From JBFGCT01 sp041581055 (GTDB taxonomy: Bacteria > Actinomycetota > Acidimicrobiia > Acidimicrobiales > Ilumatobacteraceae), in assembly GCA_041581055.1 (NCBI GenBank), contig JBFGCT010000045.1, positions 1 through 24,340 of the forward strand: DNA of 24,340 nucleotides, given 5' to 3'. The notes below the pieces were generated by a model. That model was not told where the DNA came from. It saw only the letters and a list, made by a program, of their open reading frames with translations, and ran no database searches. Position 1 is the stretch's first letter; the number at the start of each line of letters is the position of its first letter. A program made the translations under genes and the position numbers. This document shows, piece by piece, positions 21,920 through 24,340 of the stretch.

Positions 21920-22960
21920 TCAGATGTTCGCGCCGCGCGCCCGCAGGTCGTCGCGGATCGCCTGGGCGATGTCGAGCGCGAGGATCTCGGCGCCGACCTC
22001 GTTGAGGTGGAAGCCGTCCGACGCCCGCACGTCTTTGCCCTGCCCGTCGCGCGGGTCGATCACGAACTCCGCCCATCCCCCGTCGCGCCCGGAGAACCGG
22101 GTCCACGTGTCGATGAACACGATGCCGGGCCGCTCCGCCGCCGCCGCCTTCGCCGCCTGATCCTGGATCATCATCCTGGCGGTCACGTCGGGGTTGTCGT
22201 CGTTGGGGATGCCGACCCAGATCACGGTGCGCTCGTCCTCGAGCAACAGGTCCATCACCTCGCCCGCACGGCGTTCGTACTCCTCGGTCCAGTCGGCGGT
22301 GTCGCTCTCGGGCATCCCGGTGATCGACGTCCCGTCGGGCACGGTCAGCGGCTGCCCGTCGTTGCCGCCGAACGTGACGACCACGATGTCCGGCGCGACC
22401 TCCGGCAGCAGCCGGCGCAGCTCCGACGGCCAGTCGAAGAAGTCGGGCCGGGAGAGCCCGGACGACACCTTGTAGTTGAGCTCGGTGTCGATGATCAACG
22501 TGCCGTCGAGCAGGCGCTGGAGGTAGGGGCCGAACGTGCCGGCGTCGCTGTCGCCGACGATGTACACCTCGGCCGGGTTGCTCGGCGACGGCGGGCCGCT
22601 CGTTTCGGGCGGCTCGGTCGCCGGTGGCGTGTCGGCCGCGTCGACCTGGACGGTCACGCCGGGCGGCGCCTCCGAGTTGCCGGCGGTCGCCTCGGCGTCG
22701 GATGCGGTCGCCCCGCCGGAGTCGGGCGGCGACGCGGCGGGGTCCGGCGTCGTCGCCGACGTGGGCGGGTCGCCAGCGGCGGTGCTCGAACCGTCGCCGA
22801 GGACGGCCGAGACGGCCCGCACGAACGCGTACACCAACACGACGACCAGCGCGAGCGCGCCGAGACGGCGCACCAGATAGCGCCGGCGGCTGACGGGTCG
22901 CCTCCCGGCGCCGCCGGCCGCAGCTGAGCGCCCACCGCTCGGCGGGTCGGAGGAAGACAT
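21920..22960 (-). CDS. Membrane-anchored SGNH-fold hydrolase (DUF459-like)
   Basis: A 346-residue protein. A short basic cytoplasmic start (SRRRYLVRR, 24-32) leads to one membrane helix (about 33-53), a Pro/Ala/Ser/Thr-rich extracellular linker (about 55-128), and then an SGNH domain. The domain shows GDSDAGTF with Ser138, GLSRPDFFDWP (168-178, typical of DUF459), GGND with Asn200, and DGFHL with Asp315 and His318 as the catalytic pair. Linker plus anchor put the enzyme outside the membrane, perhaps within the wall. DUF459/SGNH proteins are esterases or acyltransferase partners acting on polysaccharides; the substrate is unknown. It converges with the crotonase gene (stops 4 bp apart) and is divergent from the lipoprotein gene. 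There is no Shine-Dalgarno sequence; TATTGT lies 9 nt before the ATG. Confidence 0.87.
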   Translation of the reverse strand: MSSSDPPSGGRSAAAGGAGRRPVSRRRYLVRRLGALALVVVLVYAFVRAVSAVLGDGSSTAAGDPPTSATTPDPAASPPDSGGATASDAEATAGNSEAPPGVTVQVDAADTPPATEPPETSGPPSPSNPAEVYIVGDSDAGTFGPYLQRLLDGTLIIDTELNYKVSSGLSRPDFFDWPSELRRLLPEVAPDIVVVTFGGNDGQPLTVPDGTSITGMPESDTADWTEEYERRAGEVMDLLLEDERTVIWVGIPNDDNPDVTARMMIQDQAAKAAAAERPGIVFIDTWTRFSGRDGGWAEFVIDPRDGQGKDVRASDGFHLNEVGAEILALDIAQAIRDDLRARGANI

Positions 22961-22969
22961 CAGATCGAC

Positions 22970-22975
22970 ACAATA
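22970..22975 (-). promoter_or_regulatory. Candidate -10 box of a short-leader SGNH transcript
   Basis: TATTGT on the minus strand, 9 nt before the ATG at 22960. It fits the TANNNT pattern seen 7-9 nt before the PAP2, SDR and coxD starts. Confidence 0.3.
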
Positions 22976-23019
22976 CGGGCGAGTCGGCGGGGTTGACCGC
23001 CAGACGCGCTACCAGGGGG

Positions 23020-23037
23020 TAGCTTGTGTGGTCACAA
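23020..23037 (+). promoter_or_regulatory. Candidate -10 box with overlapping palindrome before the BMP gene
   Basis: TAGCTT (23020-23025) fits a -10 box and would give a leader of about 50 nt. TTGACC at 22993 is too far (21 bp) to be a standard -35. The perfect inverted repeat TTGTG-TGGT-CACAA (23024-23037) overlaps the hexamer and would sit at the transcription start, a position suited to a repressor. Low confidence. Confidence 0.25.
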
Positions 23038-23082
23038 CGTGAACGGGCCGACCACGTCGGCCCACTCTACAAAGGGGAGAAC

Positions 23083-24258
23083 ATGATCAAGAGCAAGAGA
23101 TTGCTTGCGCTCGGGATGGTCGCCGCGCTCGGCTTCGCCGCGTGCGGCAGCGACGACGACACCTCGTCGCCGCCAGACACCGACGGTCCCGTGGCCACCG
23201 ACGCACCGACGACCGACGCCCCACCGGCGACCGACGCCCCACCGGCGACCGACGCCCCACCGGCGACCGACGCCCCACCGGCGACCGACGCCCCACCGCC
23301 TTCGGGCGACGGCTGCGCCGCACCGGGTGACGAGGTCAAGGTCGGCGTGGTGTACGACATCACCGGCCGTGGCGACCGCTCGTTCAACGACGCCGCAGGC
23401 GCCGGTCTCGACAAGGCCGTCGCCGACCTGGGCGTCGTTGCCGACGAGTCGACCCCGACGGGCGACGGCGACCGCGCCGAGCGCGTGCAGGGCCTCGTCG
23501 ACGGCGGTGACGGCCTCGTCATCAACGTCGGCTTCCTCTTCGGAGACGCCGTCGCGACCGCCTCTGCCGCCAACCCGAGCACGTGCTTCGCGATCATCGA
23601 CTCCGTCGTCGACGCGCCGAACGTGGCCTCGCTGGTGTTCGCCGAGGAAGAGGGCTCGTTCCTCGTCGGCGCGGCAGCGGCGCTCAAGTCCCAGTCCGGC
23701 AAGATCGGCTTCATCGGCGGCGTCGAGAACGACCTCATCAAGAAGTTCGAGGCCGGCTACGTCGCAGGCGCCAAGCAGGTCAACCCCGACATCGAGGTGC
23801 TGGTCAACTACATCACCCAGCCGCCGGACTTCGGTGGGTTCAACGACCCGGCCCGCGGCCGCGAGATCGCCAGCGCCCAGTACGCCGACGGCGCCGACAT
23901 CATCTACTCGGCCGCCGGTGGTTCCGGCCTCGGCGCCTTCGAAGCTGCGGTCGACGCCGGAGCGCCCGGTGAGGTGTGGGCGATCGGTGTCGACTCCGAC
24001 CAGTACAACCTGGTCTCGCCCGAGCTGCAGCCGTACATCCTGACCTCGATGCTCAAGAAGGTCGACGTCGCGACGTACGACACGATCGAGGCGTACGCCA
24101 ACGGCGAGTTCGCCGCCGGCGTGCAGGTGTTCAACCTCGCCTCCGACGGCGTCGACTACTCGACGACCGGCGGGTTCGTCGACGACATCGTCGATCAGCT
24201 CGAGGAGCTCAAGGCGCAGATCATCGACGGCACGATCACGGTGCCGTCGAGCCCCTGA
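23083..24258 (+). CDS. BMP/PnrA-type substrate-binding lipoprotein of an ABC transporter
   Basis: A 391-residue secreted lipoprotein. The N-terminus is MIKSKRLLALGMVAALGFAAC with Cys21 as the probable lipidation site, followed by SDDD. A linker (about 25-75) with repeated TDAPPA lifts the domain from the membrane. The BMP domain (about 82-385) shows VGVVYDITGRGDRSFNDAAGAGL, GDGLVINVGFLFGDAV, a GKIGFIGGVENDLIKKFEAGYVAGA segment, and later GVWAIGVDSDQ-like residues (EVWAIGVDSDQYNL), all typical of the PnrA/BmpA family. Characterised members bind purine nucleosides for an ABC importer; the ligand here is inferred. The start is firm: AAAGGGGAG ends 3 nt before ATG. Permease and ATPase genes are expected beyond the right edge. 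Confidence 0.93.
   Translation: MIKSKRLLALGMVAALGFAACGSDDDTSSPPDTDGPVATDAPTTDAPPATDAPPATDAPPATDAPPATDAPPPSGDGCAAPGDEVKVGVVYDITGRGDRSFNDAAGAGLDKAVADLGVVADESTPTGDGDRAERVQGLVDGGDGLVINVGFLFGDAVATASAANPSTCFAIIDSVVDAPNVASLVFAEEEGSFLVGAAAALKSQSGKIGFIGGVENDLIKKFEAGYVAGAKQVNPDIEVLVNYITQPPDFGGFNDPARGREIASAQYADGADIIYSAAGGSGLGAFEAAVDAGAPGEVWAIGVDSDQYNLVSPELQPYILTSMLKKVDVATYDTIEAYANGEFAAGVQVFNLASDGVDYSTTGGFVDDIVDQLEELKAQIIDGTITVPSSP
23221..23292 (+). repeat. Four perfect 18-bp tandem copies in the lipoprotein linker
   Basis: CCACCGGCGACCGACGCC is repeated four times without a mismatch, with partial units on each side. Each copy encodes Pro-Pro-Ala-Thr-Asp-Ala. The perfect DNA identity marks it as a recently expanded and probably length-variable linker. 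Confidence 0.95.
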
Positions 24259-24272
24259 TCCGGGCCTCCGAT

Positions 24273-24306
24273 CCGGGCGCTGACCAGCACCGCTGACAGC
24301 ACCCGG
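24273..24306 (+). terminator. GC-rich nested hairpin after the BMP lipoprotein gene
   Basis: CCGGGCGCTG and CAGCACCCGG pair over ten positions with one mismatch. The 14-nt interval holds a second perfect hairpin, CAGC-ACC-GCTG. The structure starts 14 nt after the stop. No T tract follows, so it may be an actinobacterial-type terminator, an attenuator or a 3'-end stabiliser that lowers expression of the transporter genes after the highly expressed binding protein. Confidence 0.4.
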
Positions 24307-24340
24307 CGGGACGCTCCGACGATGCCCGTCCGGTTCGTCC

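Noticed and set aside
24322..24340. Start of a downstream gene (ATG, then Pro-Val-Arg-Phe-Val)
   Set aside because: Only six codons are visible and the ribosome-binding site is weak, so it cannot be supported, although a transporter gene is expected nearby.
1..24340. Horizontal transfer island, prophage or insertion sequence
   Set aside because: Base composition and codon style look even throughout, with no integrase, transposase, tRNA or flanking direct repeats.

Overview
The window is a high-GC chromosomal segment of an actinobacterium. I favour the class Acidimicrobiia (Ilumatobacter-like). The reasons are strongly GC-ending codons, many GTG starts, a secreted protein built from 'RLVDTRPG...RPNASNLN...VVDVSGY' repeats, a DUF501 protein, and a lipoprotein with a Thr-Asp-Ala-Pro-Pro linker. 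This assignment is inferred from style, not from a marker gene. No rRNA, tRNA, CRISPR array, transposase or phage gene was found.

Region 1 (1-9047) carries most of an aerobic carbon monoxide dehydrogenase (molybdenum hydroxylase) locus. It opens inside coxL, continues with coxM, and resumes further on with coxD (MoxR ATPase), coxE (VWA protein) and a two-gene XdhC/CoxI-type cofactor-insertion pair. Between coxM and coxD lie a cluster of three near-identical 47-bp palindromes, a PAP2/AUR1-like membrane phosphatase, an SDR protein without the usual catalytic Tyr and Lys, and the glycogen debranching enzyme GlgX. At the coxD/coxE junction a 68-bp tandem duplication creates a 23-codon chimeric mini-ORF and preserves the GTGA stop/start overlaps.

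Region 2 (9066-11821, minus strand) encodes a secreted three-repeat surface protein and an NlpC/P60 cell-wall hydrolase. They interrupt the cox accessory set, which resumes on the plus strand at 11992-13274 with a MocA-like nucleotidyltransferase and the membrane anchor CoxG. Overlapping coxG by one base is a DUF501 protein that appears fused to a remnant of an exopolyphosphatase (Ppx/GppA) C-terminal region. A GNAT acetyltransferase follows.

Region 3 (14952-19606) holds a small, very basic minus-strand protein with a near-perfect Shine-Dalgarno sequence. After it comes a second MoxR ATPase followed by one 1030-residue protein that joins DUF58 and TgpA-type transglutaminase modules, which are usually separate genes.

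Region 4 (19655-24340) has two crotonase-fold acyl-CoA enzymes flanking an unrecognised protein, a membrane-anchored SGNH (DUF459-like) hydrolase, and a BMP/PnrA-type substrate-binding lipoprotein. Such lipoproteins usually feed an ABC nucleoside importer, which would lie beyond the right edge. Together the genes point to an aerobic heterotroph that may gain energy from CO or a related molybdenum-hydroxylase substrate, stores glycogen, and invests in envelope proteins. Several starts (PAP2, SDR, coxD, SGNH) have a TANNNT hexamer 7-9 nt before the initiation codon and no Shine-Dalgarno sequence, which suggests leaderless transcripts.
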